From: Malachius bipustulatus
Taxonomy: Eukaryota; Arthropoda; Insecta; Coleoptera; Melyridae
Direction: 5' to 3'
DNA: 64,000 bases
NCBI GenBank assembly: GCA_910589415.1
Contig: OU342630.1
Span: 76,318,186 to 76,382,185 of the forward strand
The notes beneath the pieces are model-generated. The model was not told the origin of the DNA. It saw only the letters and a program-made list of their open reading frames with translations, and did no database searches. Numbering within the stretch: the first letter of the stretch is position 1; the number at the start of each line of letters is the position of its first letter. The position numbers were made by a program, and so were the translations under genes. This document shows positions 48,301 to 56,016 of this stretch, in pieces.

Positions 48301-48453
48301 ACAAAGACGCTGAACGATTCGGCTCTCAATATCACACCTGACATAAACCGCCGAGCCTCCACGCTCCGCAGCTGACTGTCTGCAGAAAAAAGAGGAGAGG
48401 TTGTAATTATCGATTTTGATCCTCTGTATATTTTCTGATGCATTGCTCTGATG
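45323..48453 (-). mobile_element. Non-LTR retrotransposon (CR1/Jockey group), 5'-truncated, with 8 bp target duplication
   Basis: The element runs from a truncated endonuclease at 48453 to a (TTA)n tail at 45323. ATTCCAAT occurs at 45315-45322 and again at 48454-48461. Joining the outer flanks restores the reading order of the plus-strand LINE (PGVDNIIP.. to ..LLQKGQEMIIP), which proves the insertion. The 3' UTR (45323-45648) ends TGGTACAATAAAGAG. The coding region has a single in-frame stop and otherwise looks fresh. Confidence 0.9.
45649..47532 (-). CDS. LINE reverse transcriptase (ORF2, C-terminal two thirds)
   Basis: About 627 codons without a stop, directly downstream of a TAG at 47533 that separates them from the endonuclease frame. 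Residue numbers count from position 47523. Reverse-transcriptase blocks in order: KSSGLDEIP (111), NYRPISLLSVFDKILE (170), SRSQHGFLRNRST (203), LLDLSKAFDSV (240, catalytic D), PQGSVLGPLLF (305), NYADDTT (335, catalytic YADD), LRLNLTKTELI and VVKFLGFYID (thumb). The C-terminus carries HISYGLAVWG and KRAIRIL, usual in CR1/Jockey-group LINEs. No RNase H domain. The ATG-less start shows it was translated as part of the longer ORF2. Activity of the RT part looks intact by motif. Confidence 0.92.
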   Translation of the reverse strand, partial: FGYLVRRETRRRNDIYISESENPIKSGWSLINKHCQSASKSRKIEELNCQNSVKTDPGEIAEILNSVFLSNNSPTVSHTHGSTVPVVVSSSSFMLYPTSPGEIIRLASRFKNKKSSGLDEIPSFIAKYCISELAQPLSEIYNNSFETGVFPDKLKTALVKPIYKKGDVKDPDNYRPISLLSVFDKILESLVSSRLLDFLNKTETLSRSQHGFLRNRSTETALIQLTEYISEGMEEGMRTAGWLLDLSKAFDSVCHECLLRKLESIGVRGLPLKCFTSYLRERTQAVQLPASDGRFVRSHFAPIFSAVPQGSVLGPLLFLIFINDLGSSISSPTSLCVNYADDTTILIRLKTNDLTEIIKSTKLPLEAASLWLRENKLRLNLTKTELIDFHSCRSRLPPLPPIPTVSTEISPTRVVKFLGFYIDQNLNWLTHTDHLCRRLASSCFLLKQLQHTVSHDVLLSAYYGHFYSHISYGLAVWGGSQSSLRRVFLLQKRAIRILAGLSIDQSCRGHFRRLGLLTLPAVYVFSLLKLIYKHQAKLDRFRFTHHYQTRLNLFKLPTHHLTSTERTFTYTAIKFLNHFRIDPATFGFSQFKAHLRSYLTDLEPYSTMDILSSSPPPSTPSTPLLIH

Positions 48454-48465
48454 ATTCCAATGCAT
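47533..48465 (-). pseudogene. LINE APE-type endonuclease, 5'-truncated, ended by a premature TAG
   Basis: The 310-residue frame contains GGSAVYVRCD (36), SVYRSP (81), AADFNID (114, catalytic D/N), CIDNI (157) and SDHHAL (180, catalytic D-H): the C-terminal part of an AP-endonuclease-like domain. The N-terminal segment with the catalytic Glu is missing; the first residues (MHWNHQ) are target DNA. It ends SLKR then TAG, and the same frame continues immediately into the reverse transcriptase, so one base change separates the two. The N-terminal loss alone would block function. Confidence 0.9.
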
Positions 48466-49020
48466 TGCTCCAAAAGGGACAGGAGATGATTATCCCACTT
48501 TTTTGGTTAAAATTGCAAAAAAGCAGCTTAGCGCTCGATTGTGTACCTAAGGATTCGAGAAGCAGGACTAAGGTTACTTCTATTCCAAAAATAGGAAAGA
48601 AGGACATGACACAACCAAAACCCCTTAGCCTTAGACCAATCAGTCTAACATCTTGTAAATATGTCTATAATATTAAAAACGACTGAATATGTTGTAGATA
48701 ACGACTTAAAAACCACAATACTGGAGAGGGCGTCATTATTGTACCCAAACCAACATGCATATCATGCAGGAAACTCTGCGGAGACCGCCCTTCATCAGAG
48801 TTAACTCTAACTGGAGGTCTGGAGGCATTAGGAGTACACTGGAGGTAAAAGAAACAACTATTTGTTTTTTTTTGTGGATACAGAACGAGCTTTTGATAAC
48901 ATTCCTCACGAAGTTATCAAAAGCTCCTAAATAAAAGAGGAACAAACAACACATCAGTGTCCAAATTGATATGTGAGATGTTAAGAACAAGAACAGCTGA
49001 AAAACTGCTTTGAAAGAGAT
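48462..49020 (+). pseudogene. R1/I-like LINE ORF2, reverse transcriptase part
   Basis: Continuation of 44010-45314 after the inserted LINE. Frames give LLQKGQEMIIPLFWLKLQKS, RTKVTSIPKIGKKD and PLSLRPISLTS (the VvfIPKpGK.d....RPISLts blocks), then NQHAYHAGNSAETALHQ (QhayqpgrStetAlh) and a broken DTERAFDNIPHEVIK-like block near 48880. Nothing matching the YADD block follows; the fragment ends about 49020. Several frameshifts and stops. Confidence 0.78.
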
Positions 49021-49128
49021 TATAAAGTGTTTAGAAAATGGAGCAACTTATCTAATTGAACCAAATTCGTATCTCTTAAGGTTTTCAAAATCTACATGCA
49101 TGTATGCACTTTAACCTTATTTAATATA

Positions 49129-49613
49129 CAGGTAGAACTATTGGTCCTAGCGCCTCAAATCCAGGTGGTTTTTATTGATTGAGTTTAACTTGAGTATAGT
49201 TTATGAGTTATGAAAAAGTGAACCTCGCAATTTTCCATTTTCAAAACAGTATATCTTAACGAATGCAGCCAGATCATCCCTCTTTGGGATGTTTTTCTTA
49301 ACCTTAACTGTCAGTATTTAAAATTCTATCATTTCTTATAAAAATTTCCTAATTTTTTTTTTCAGAACCAGATTATAGTTATACTTTATAATCATTTAAT
49401 AATGATTTTTCTGCTATAAAAATATAATTTGTTTTAAACACCAATTATAATTAGCTTTTCAGACATAAATCACATTTCTAACAACATTAATTCACCATCT
49501 AATTTTTATACCGTTCCCGTTGTGGAATCGCATACGTATCAAATATGTTTGAAGTCTCCGAAAGGCGTATAAAAAAGCGATAAAGCTAAAATTATGACCA
49601 GACGTCCCACCTG
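49129..49613. mobile_element. MITE, 485 bp, CAGGTRGRAC ends
   Basis: CAGGTAGAACTATTGGTC at the left pairs imperfectly with GACCAGACGTCCCACCTG at the right, each next to TA. The clear inverted repeat is only about 20-30 bp. No coding sequence. Confidence 0.62.
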
Positions 49614-50130
49614 TATCCCAAATTACATTTCATTTTTTTTTCTGACTACTGGTTTTATATAAAAAACATCGTTGCGTCCGCTTTAATTTGAAAATACTGA
49701 ATAATATTATTCATAAATATATTAATTCTATACGGTTGACTGGAACGGAATGAGGTCCTTGTGGTCGATGCTACTACCAGAAAGAGAACCGCGCTGGCAT
49801 TTCATGTTGTGAACACTCGGCCGATCCATTCTAACAGCGGGAAATAAAAAATATCACTCGGTCACAATCAGGACCTTTTATGTGCTCTTTTTTCCAGAAG
49901 CAACTCGTGAGGAGCTCGATTTGGGGGACGTTTGGTTTGTCTTATTAAATTAGTACCTCATCCTCCTGCGAAAAGGCCTCTGAATATTTTAGGTCATCAT
50001 TTCTGGTTAAGGTATAATAAAAAAATACTCTAAAATTATTTATATACATTTACCTAGTCCATTGATTCACAAAATATAGTTCACTGAGGGAGGCATATCC
50101 CGAATTTGAATTTTATTTTACTTTTGTGAA
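49614..50130. other. Unassigned spacer with a GC-richer patch
   Basis: 49740-49950 is GC-richer than the flanks and includes CGGCCGATCC. No frame or motif supports a gene. Confidence 0.4.
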
Positions 50131-50361
50131 TTTTTTTTTAACTTCGGGTAACTTCGGTCTTAACTGTGTAGATAAGACATAGTCGCTCCAGTCTGGTTAT
50201 TTGGCTTCGGGACCGAACTCATGTAGCCACAGATACATTTTAGAGAAGTCGATAGTTTTATAAACGAATACAAACAACCATGACGAGACTGGGATTCGAA
50301 CCCAGACGGTGGATGTCTCAACGGCTTAGTAGTCTGCGCTCTAACCCGCCGATCTACAGTC
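50131..50361 (-). mobile_element. tRNA-derived SINE with poly-A tail
   Basis: On the minus strand, GACTGTAGATCGGCGGGTTA (A-box-like TAGATCGGCGGGTTAGAGC) is followed 30-odd bases later by a perfect B box GGTTCGAATCC inside a CTGGG/CCCAG T-arm. The body continues with GTCTTATCTACACAGTTAAG and ends in nine A at 50131-50139. Five of seven acceptor-like positions still pair around the tRNA-like head. Head + unrelated body + A tail is the SINE plan. Would be transcribed by RNA polymerase III from the internal boxes. Confidence 0.72.
50282..50361 (-). tRNA. tRNA-like head of the SINE (not a functional tRNA)
   Basis: Good T-arm and B box; degenerate D-arm and no convincing anticodon stem, so I assign no anticodon. 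Best read as the pol III promoter portion of the SINE. Confidence 0.4.
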
Positions 50362-50558
50362 CACTCTTAAAATTAAATAGTTTCAACTTAATCGCAGCAA
50401 TTTATGCTGAGTGAATATGCCAATAAGTGCGTGGAAAAAAATTGGTATATAAGGCGAGGGAATCAAATTTCGACTGAGTGGTCCAATTAAGACTCTTGAT
50501 CAGAAATGATAATCTTTGGAAGCTAAGGTTAGGTGTACTTTTCTATAAATATAGATTC

Positions 50559-50876
50559 TCATGTCATCGTTTCCATAAAAATTTTGCGATCCAATTTTTT
50601 CCAATTTCCCGAGAAATGCAACCCTGAAAATCTCGGTAGATGTTCGCCCAATATGTCCATAACCATTAATTTTGACGTCATGCTACAGATCTGCTGCCAT
50701 GCAGCTTTTCCTCTACGATCCAACTATCTCCTAATCTTCGCCCTCATATTATAATGTACCGATACAGCTTCCTTACCTTGACATGCAGTTCTCATCAGCT
50801 CACAAGATTCGATAATCATGTTGAGTGTCTTTCGATTCATCTTACCATCCGCGAGTTGCCTATAGAATTCTAACAG
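50559..50876 (-). other. Eroded open stretch, 106 codons with one internal stop, unrecognised
   Basis: On the minus strand: LLEFYRQLADGKMNRKTLNM, then ESCELMRTACQGKEAVSVHY, NMRAKIRR, a TAG, and LDRRGKAAWQQICSMTSKLM continuing to a TGA at 50559. Amino-acid composition looks protein-like. It lies downstream (minus strand) of an RTE-type RT fragment but does not resemble the usual RTE tail. May be a different retroelement or a decayed exon. Confidence 0.3.
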
Positions 50877-50954
50877 TAAAGGTACGTTTCAAATGTACGC
50901 ATGTACCTCCGTCGATGGGGTGAGCGAGTTCACATTTCGCAACCACATGCAACA

Positions 50955-51430
50955 GTACTATATGTCTCTTTTTGCCCAATGGGCTTCTCGTTGATACATA
51001 AACAAACTGTCTTGGTTATTTGCTGCATTGGAGATAACCATGAGCTTTGTTTTGTTGACATTTACATATAGGTCGTACTTTTTAGTTTACATATAGTTCC
51101 TACATTATCTGGAAGGTTGTCAGGTATTACCATTGTGTCCTCTGCACATCTAATACCTCTAATAAATATGCTATTGTCTTATAGTTTCCATGATTGATGC
51201 ACTAGTTCCCACTTCCCACTATATCTGATGCAAATCGCAGTCAGATAAATTTTCGGGTTCCCATTTCCCATTCCGAGACATCGAGGAGATCATTTTTTAG
51301 CCATGACAGGTTTTGGGTTTCTTGAACAAAGTAACAAAGACTGAGGTGAGTCAGTCTGAATACATTTTACTAGTCCCGTTAATAATTTTGAGCAGAGCTG
51401 TTAGAAGATCCTCTGTGCTGTACATATTTA
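50955..51430 (-). pseudogene. RTE-type LINE reverse transcriptase fragment
   Basis: Minus-strand frames give ALLKIINGTSKMYSD, then LTSVFVTLFKKPKTCHG (the WLKSiFVTlPKKpnak block), lower down RGIRCAEDTMVI (altered IRYADDTV catalytic block) and VNVNKTKLMVISNAAN (GL.iNv.KTK.MviSk). The first catalytic block region (ISLMSH..QFGFR..AFD) is unreadable or deleted. YADD reads CAED, so it is dead. Same family type as 40755-41200. Confidence 0.75.
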
Positions 51431-53601
51431 GGGTCTCTACATAGATCCCATTTATTTTGGAGTGTAATGACTCTTGTACCTACAACATCTCACCATGGGA
51501 TGAAAAGATCATCCTCGTTTAGACCCATGATTTGTGAGATTGATCATTACCAAAGAACTCCTTCACGTTTTTTTTTTCCACCATCTAAGCTCATCTTTGT
51601 TAGTTCTCCTCAAAATTTGATCTTGTACGTTCTACCTTATCAGTCTATCATTTCTTGATTTTTTTGTGTTGAATATTCAACAAATAGTTATGAATTTATG
51701 TATGCAAGCTCCGAGTAGACCGCCTTATTAAAAATTATAAATTAATACATAAATTTAATTTCAGAAATAGATATTATGAGGTAGGTAGGTATTATATTAA
51801 CATTTTATAGCTCGTGTTCATTTCTTCAACGATATGAGTTATTGTAATGTTATAACAACTAATCCATATTCAGTTAGGCGCCGAGATAGTATTCTAGATT
51901 GCAACAATGTAAATACAAAGTATCATGCAGAATTTACAACAATACACAACACCAGTTTCATTGTAATAGTGTCTCCTGATTTATCCCGAAAGCGCTTATA
52001 CCTTTGCTTTGATCCGCCACTGATTTTTATAGCGTGAATCGTGAATAAAGGCAACAGTTCGAAGTCACAGGTGTTAAGATGACCAAAAGTCCGAGATGTC
52101 CAGCATGTCTTTTTTTAAACGAGACCAATCTGAAAGTACAATGCGAATGGAATTTCCGTAGAGATCTCACATGGGGGCTTGAATTAGATGGTGCGGGTAC
52201 CTAATTTTATTTATCACTCATGAGGTAGCGATGATGATGATACCGTGTGTTATGGGCTGTTAGAATTGTCAGTGTAACCGTTTAATGATTTATATCTCGT
52301 ATAATAATTATTTAAATATGTAAAACTCGCTTTTTATTAATTTTAATGAGCTCATTAATGACAAATTTATGCAAATAAGTAATTTGAAACCGTGGCTAGC
52401 TGAAAAAGTAATATGTACCAGTTTTGTGACAAGGCAATTAATTATTTAATAGTAATTACTTAACGATTTAGAAAACGCTTAAATTTGCAAAAAAATATCG
52501 TCAACTTAAAATTATTGTTCCTTATTTTCTCCTATTCGATGTTTATGTAGAAATAAATATTTTCCGTCTCTTTAAAAAGGAATCCATAATTTTGATAGGC
52601 ATTGCGTGTTACAAGAGATTCGTTTCAAAACCACTGATTTTGCTTCAGATCTCATCAGAGTTAACTGTAAACGAGATTTCTAATGGAAAATGAAGACCCC
52701 ATAAATTGCCAAAATAAAGAAACCATACTTATTTAAATAAACTTTAGTTAAGAGATAAGAGAATGGAATTATTGTTAGCATGTTGGCCTATTGCATAATT
52801 TATATATTCATTAAACATTTTCTATACGATCGTATCGGATTTTCTTCTAAGATTCCTGAATTCTAAAGTACTTAAAATTCCATATTTATCAGTACTTTTA
52901 AAAAGCGACGATCGAAAACTCGTTTGGCCATTTAAGATGTCAGAGAACAGCCACATAAAAAGTGTGTCAATGAATGTTTATGCTCGGAAACAACGTAATT
53001 AATCACATAAAATTTGTTTACATGATATATTTTAATTCTATTAGGAGAGGTAGGTACCTACTACATGGTTAGCTGAGATCGTCAAGAGTCTTTGAGTGGA
53101 TTTAGTTCTGTTTATCTGATTTTGAATTGCTGAAAACCTCATCAGGAGCCGTTCGAACTGGTTAATAATTATAGGACCCTTTGAAAGCCAACACCGGAAA
53201 ATAACGGTCAATCGAAAGCAAAATACGTTAGACTTGTATCAATCGATTCGACATTAAGCGAGTTTTTAAACGATATGAGCATTAATTTATGCAGCAACCT
53301 ATTTTTTACTAAATTTTATATTTAGGATTCTTATACAACAAGACCAAGTTTTTACAGGTGCCAGTTAGGTATTACAAGTATTAATTTTCACGACAACCCT
53401 GCTCGCACTATTTGGTTATCGTTTCGTTATAATGGATCTAATCTACATTTGATTGCTTAGGTATATTTTGCGTCTGATTCCAATGTAATAACTGTGTTTA
53501 TAATAATATAACTTGTCGGTAAGTAATTTATAATTTTTTGAACATTATTCTACATATAGAAAAAAAATTATAGGTAACCTATAATAGAAGACAAAATCTT
53601 A
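51431..53601. other. Unassigned AT-rich region
   Basis: No domain-bearing frame, element ends or promoter that I can support. Confidence 0.5.
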
Positions 53602-53670
53602 TTAACTTGTACGGGGATCGAACCCAATTCAATTACAGGATCACGCCTTAAACGTCCAGGCTATCGATAC
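53602..53670 (-). repeat. tRNA-related (SINE-like) sequence
   Basis: Minus strand: GATAGCCTGGACGTTTAAGG (A-box-like) followed by GGGTTCGATCCCCG (perfect B box) about 35 bases on. The acceptor stem does not pair and no anticodon arm is evident. A tRNA-derived relic, different in sequence from the one at 50282. Confidence 0.55.
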
Positions 53671-54012
53671 CTTGATATTATGTTGTATGCTTTGTCACTA
53701 GATTCTGACAGAAATATACTCTGGGGTATATGCCGTTCACATATTAAAAAAGCATTGGTAGGCCATGAACTTTTGTTTTTAGGTTTACAAAAATGAAAAC
53801 TCCCTAGATCTTGATTGACAATATCAGCTGATCGAGGTATTGAAGGTTAAGTAAACACCGACACTTGTCAAATCGCTCAAATTGCCTCAGCTGATTAACA
53901 GCCTTGTTGTCTAATTAAAGTTTTAGTAGATTATCTAGGATAATTTTTATTCGGACAAATTTTTCTCGAACTGTCAAATAAATATTAATTTTTTGACATT
54001 ATAAATTTCATA

Positions 54013-54135
54013 ATGCCGAAATTAATATCGATTGAAGAAAAAATTCGCATAAAAAAGGCATTCAAGCTATTTAAATCTGAAAATGACAACCTAAGTGAAC
54101 GACAAGTCATATTGAAAGTAAAACACATTTGGGGT
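54013..54135 (+). pseudogene. Tc1/mariner-like transposase, N-terminal part
   Basis: From ATG 54013: MPKLISIEEKIRIKKAFKLF..LSERQVILKVKHIWGVS. It looks like the helix-turn-helix start of an insect DDE transposase whose next block is at 55246. The reading ends in GGT followed by GTAAGT, which could be a splice donor; the same GTAAGT word reappears at 55245. Between the two lies a Penelope-like element plus about 70 bp. Confidence 0.6.
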
Positions 54136-54258
54136 GTAAGTATTATTAAGTGTACACCTTTATTGATTATGAATAAAACACTAATGTTTTATAAAATTCT
54201 ACTGTATATTGATGGATGGTAGAAACGTTACACGTGTTTCGCTACTGTCACGATACCA

Positions 54259-54909
54259 ATGTCAGTAAACAACTTCAACAGAGAAATTTCTATTATCAAA
54301 CAAATTGCAAAAGAGAATGGTTATCGAAAAACATTAATAGACGACTTATTACACAAAAAACAACACAAATTAGCCATAAACCTCATTTATCCCCAACAAA
54401 ACAACGAAATCAGAAAATATTCATCACTAACGTACTTTGGAAACGTTTCAACACAAATATCAAGGATAATTTCTAACACCACTACATCTAATATTTCATT
54501 CAAATCTTTTATGAGTAATGGTTCTATATTGCTGAATGCAAAAGAAAAGTTATCTAAATTACAGAAACCTGGAATTTATCGATTAAACTGTTCTCATTGT
54601 AATTCAGTTTATATAGGGCAGACTTGTAGAAATCTAGAAATTAGATACAACGAACACCTAAACTCTTACAGACTCAAGCATCCAGAAAGATCAAATTTTG
54701 CAAAACACTTAATAGAAAACAATCACACTCTAACAGCAAACAACAAAATTGAATTACTACATCATTGTGATCATTATTTTAAATTAAATTTTCTTGAATC
54801 TCTAGAGATCCACAGACATTTACATAATCAACAATACACAGTAATAAATGAACAGCTAGACACATATCGTTCTCCACTACTTGATTTTCTTCTTGATATC
54901 AACAACTAA
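54259..54909 (+). CDS. Penelope-like protein C-terminus with GIY-YIG endonuclease
   Basis: 216 residues. Residues 5-75 (FNREISIIKQIAKENGY.. SLTYFGNVSTQISRI) match the linker after the reverse transcriptase of Penelope-like elements. From 105: GIYRLNCSHCNSVYIGQTCR, giving GIY at 105 and YIG at 118, then IRYNEHL (conserved R129) and FAKHLIENNH (148-157), with E180/E183 in LESLEI as candidates for the catalytic Glu. C111/C114 with H150/H156 fit the zinc-binding CCHH seen in Penelope-type GIY-YIG domains. The domain appears complete, but the reverse transcriptase is absent, so the copy is 5'-truncated. The ATG may be incidental to truncation. Confidence 0.9.
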   Translation: MSVNNFNREISIIKQIAKENGYRKTLIDDLLHKKQHKLAINLIYPQQNNEIRKYSSLTYFGNVSTQISRIISNTTTSNISFKSFMSNGSILLNAKEKLSKLQKPGIYRLNCSHCNSVYIGQTCRNLEIRYNEHLNSYRLKHPERSNFAKHLIENNHTLTANNKIELLHHCDHYFKLNFLESLEIHRHLHNQQYTVINEQLDTYRSPLLDFLLDINN

Positions 54910-55034
54910 GAAGATTCTGAAGAAATACATTATGATCTAGTTAGTTCTCTTAAAAATTCATTTAAATCTAGTTACTTGTTTCATGATCACTTAGGTAATA
55001 CTGTTGCTATGTTACTGTATCAATAATTTTATTT

Positions 55035-55079
55035 ACGTCTGAAGATGCTACATGAAAAGTAGCGAAACACGTGTAACGT
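55035..55079 (+). ncRNA. Hammerhead-ribozyme-like motif, Penelope copy 2
   Basis: Stem I ACGT (55035-55038) / ACGT (55076-55079); core CTGAAGA (55039); stem II GCTAC/GTAGC closing an ATGAAAA loop; GAAA (55064); stem III CAC/GTG with essentially no loop; then TA as the cleavage position. One extra T lies between core and stem II relative to the textbook motif. Hammerhead motifs are known from Penelope-like elements; activity here is inferred only. Confidence 0.62.
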
Positions 55080-55245
55080 TTCTACCATCCATCAATATAC
55101 AGTAGAATTTTATAAAACATTAGTGTTTTATTCATAATCAATAAATATGCAGAGATTCTACGAAGTAAGGGTTGAAAACATAAATTTTATAAGTGTACAC
55201 CTAATAAAATGATGTTACGTAATTTTCCTCTTTTATTGTATTCAG

Positions 55246-55622
55246 TAAGTGCGATTGAAATTGAAACAATAATTAAACAGGATAAATTTGAAGTTAAGCC
55301 TTTGGGCAGACGACCTAAACCAGACAATAATCATGAAAATTTTACGTTTCGGAAAGATTCGCAACGACTGATTTGGCAATATAACTTGAAAAACGAACAT
55401 TTTACTCTAGGAAAACTTTTGGAAGACGAACGTAAACATTTGGATTTTGAAAAGGGGAGTTTATTTAAAATTCTTAAATATCTCAGCTATAAATATGAAT
55501 ATGTGAACGGACGCAAAATTCTTTGTGAACAAAAGTATCAAAATTCGAGTGAAAATGTAACGTTCGTGTACCTGGACGAAACATGGATCTACCAGAATAT
55601 TATATCCAAACGGCAATCACCA
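55246..55622 (+). pseudogene. Tc1/mariner-like transposase, central part with first catalytic D
   Basis: Follows a TTATTGTATTCAG acceptor. Frame: AIEIETIIKQDKF, GRRPKPDN, then LIWQYNLKNEHFTLGKLLED, SLFKILKYLSYKYEY, LCEQKYQNSSENVTFVYLDE and TWIYQN. The 'P....D.fd...IRr.v..fy...e.ptl..LL..l.......s...L.k.LGf.Yk....R..l.E' order and VYLDETW (first catalytic Asp) are those of insect IS630/Tc1-mariner-like transposases. It stops at 55621, soon after that motif, so the other two catalytic residues are lost. Confidence 0.72.
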
Positions 55623-55750
55623 TAATAAGATCGCCAATCACCATGACCATAGCCGATTGGCCGATTCAGTACCTACCTTATGTTCTATTTTTTAATAATA
55701 AATAAGTAATTACTAATTTTTGATCTATTTTATAATTAAGAAATCCTTTA
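55623..55750. other. Spacer after the transposase fragment
   Basis: Holds two imperfect copies of a GCAATCACCAT word. No further transposase recognised. Confidence 0.4.
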
Positions 55751-56016
55751 ATTGGAGCATTGGTCGGAGTAACGTTGTAACTTACATTTTTACATGAGAC
55801 TCAAAAAATGTACCTTGCAACATTAAGTATTAAATATTAAATGGAATGTTTTTTTCATTTAGCGATTCTTGAAATATTGTTTAAATATTATTTAAGGTAA
55901 ATTAGGCAACAATTAAAGCTTTGTGGAAGCATTCTGCCCATTTAAACGTGCTGAATCGAAAAAATTACTCCAAAAAATTATGTAAGTTACAACGTTACTC
56001 CGGCCAACGCTACAAT
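55751..56016. mobile_element. MITE, 266 bp, ends ATTGKAGCRTTGGYCGGAG
   Basis: ATTGGAGCATTGGTCGGAGT.. at the left and ..ACTCCGGCCAACGCTACAAT at the right are complementary over about 38 bp (through AACGTTGTAACTTACAT), with TA outside each end. No coding sequence. It lies just beyond the transposase fragment. Confidence 0.85.

Larger units (their letters stand above)
54160..55189 (+). mobile_element. Penelope-like element, 5'-truncated, with 13 bp target duplication
   Basis: TAAGTGTACACCT stands at 54147-54159 and 55190-55202. The element starts with an inverted copy of its own tail (54160-54247, CGTTACACGTGTTTCGCTAC on the plus strand), then the GIY-YIG ORF, then the direct tail (about 55035-55189) with the hammerhead-like motif and ending near the CAAATCTCTGC-less TTCTACGAAGTAAGG word. 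The inverted-tail plus direct-tail layout is typical of Penelope-like elements. It sits in the intron-like gap of a transposase gene. Confidence 0.85.

Noticed and set aside
50282..50361. Functional tRNA gene
   Set aside because: T-arm and B box are good but D-arm, anticodon stem and part of the acceptor stem fail; a body and A tail follow, so SINE.
50443..50500. TATATAAGG as a promoter
   Set aside because: No initiator at the right distance and no exon downstream; an isolated TATA word is expected by chance in AT-rich DNA.
54216..54476. 86-codon frame overlapping the Penelope ORF
   Set aside because: Out of frame with the GIY-YIG protein, which has conserved catalytic motifs.
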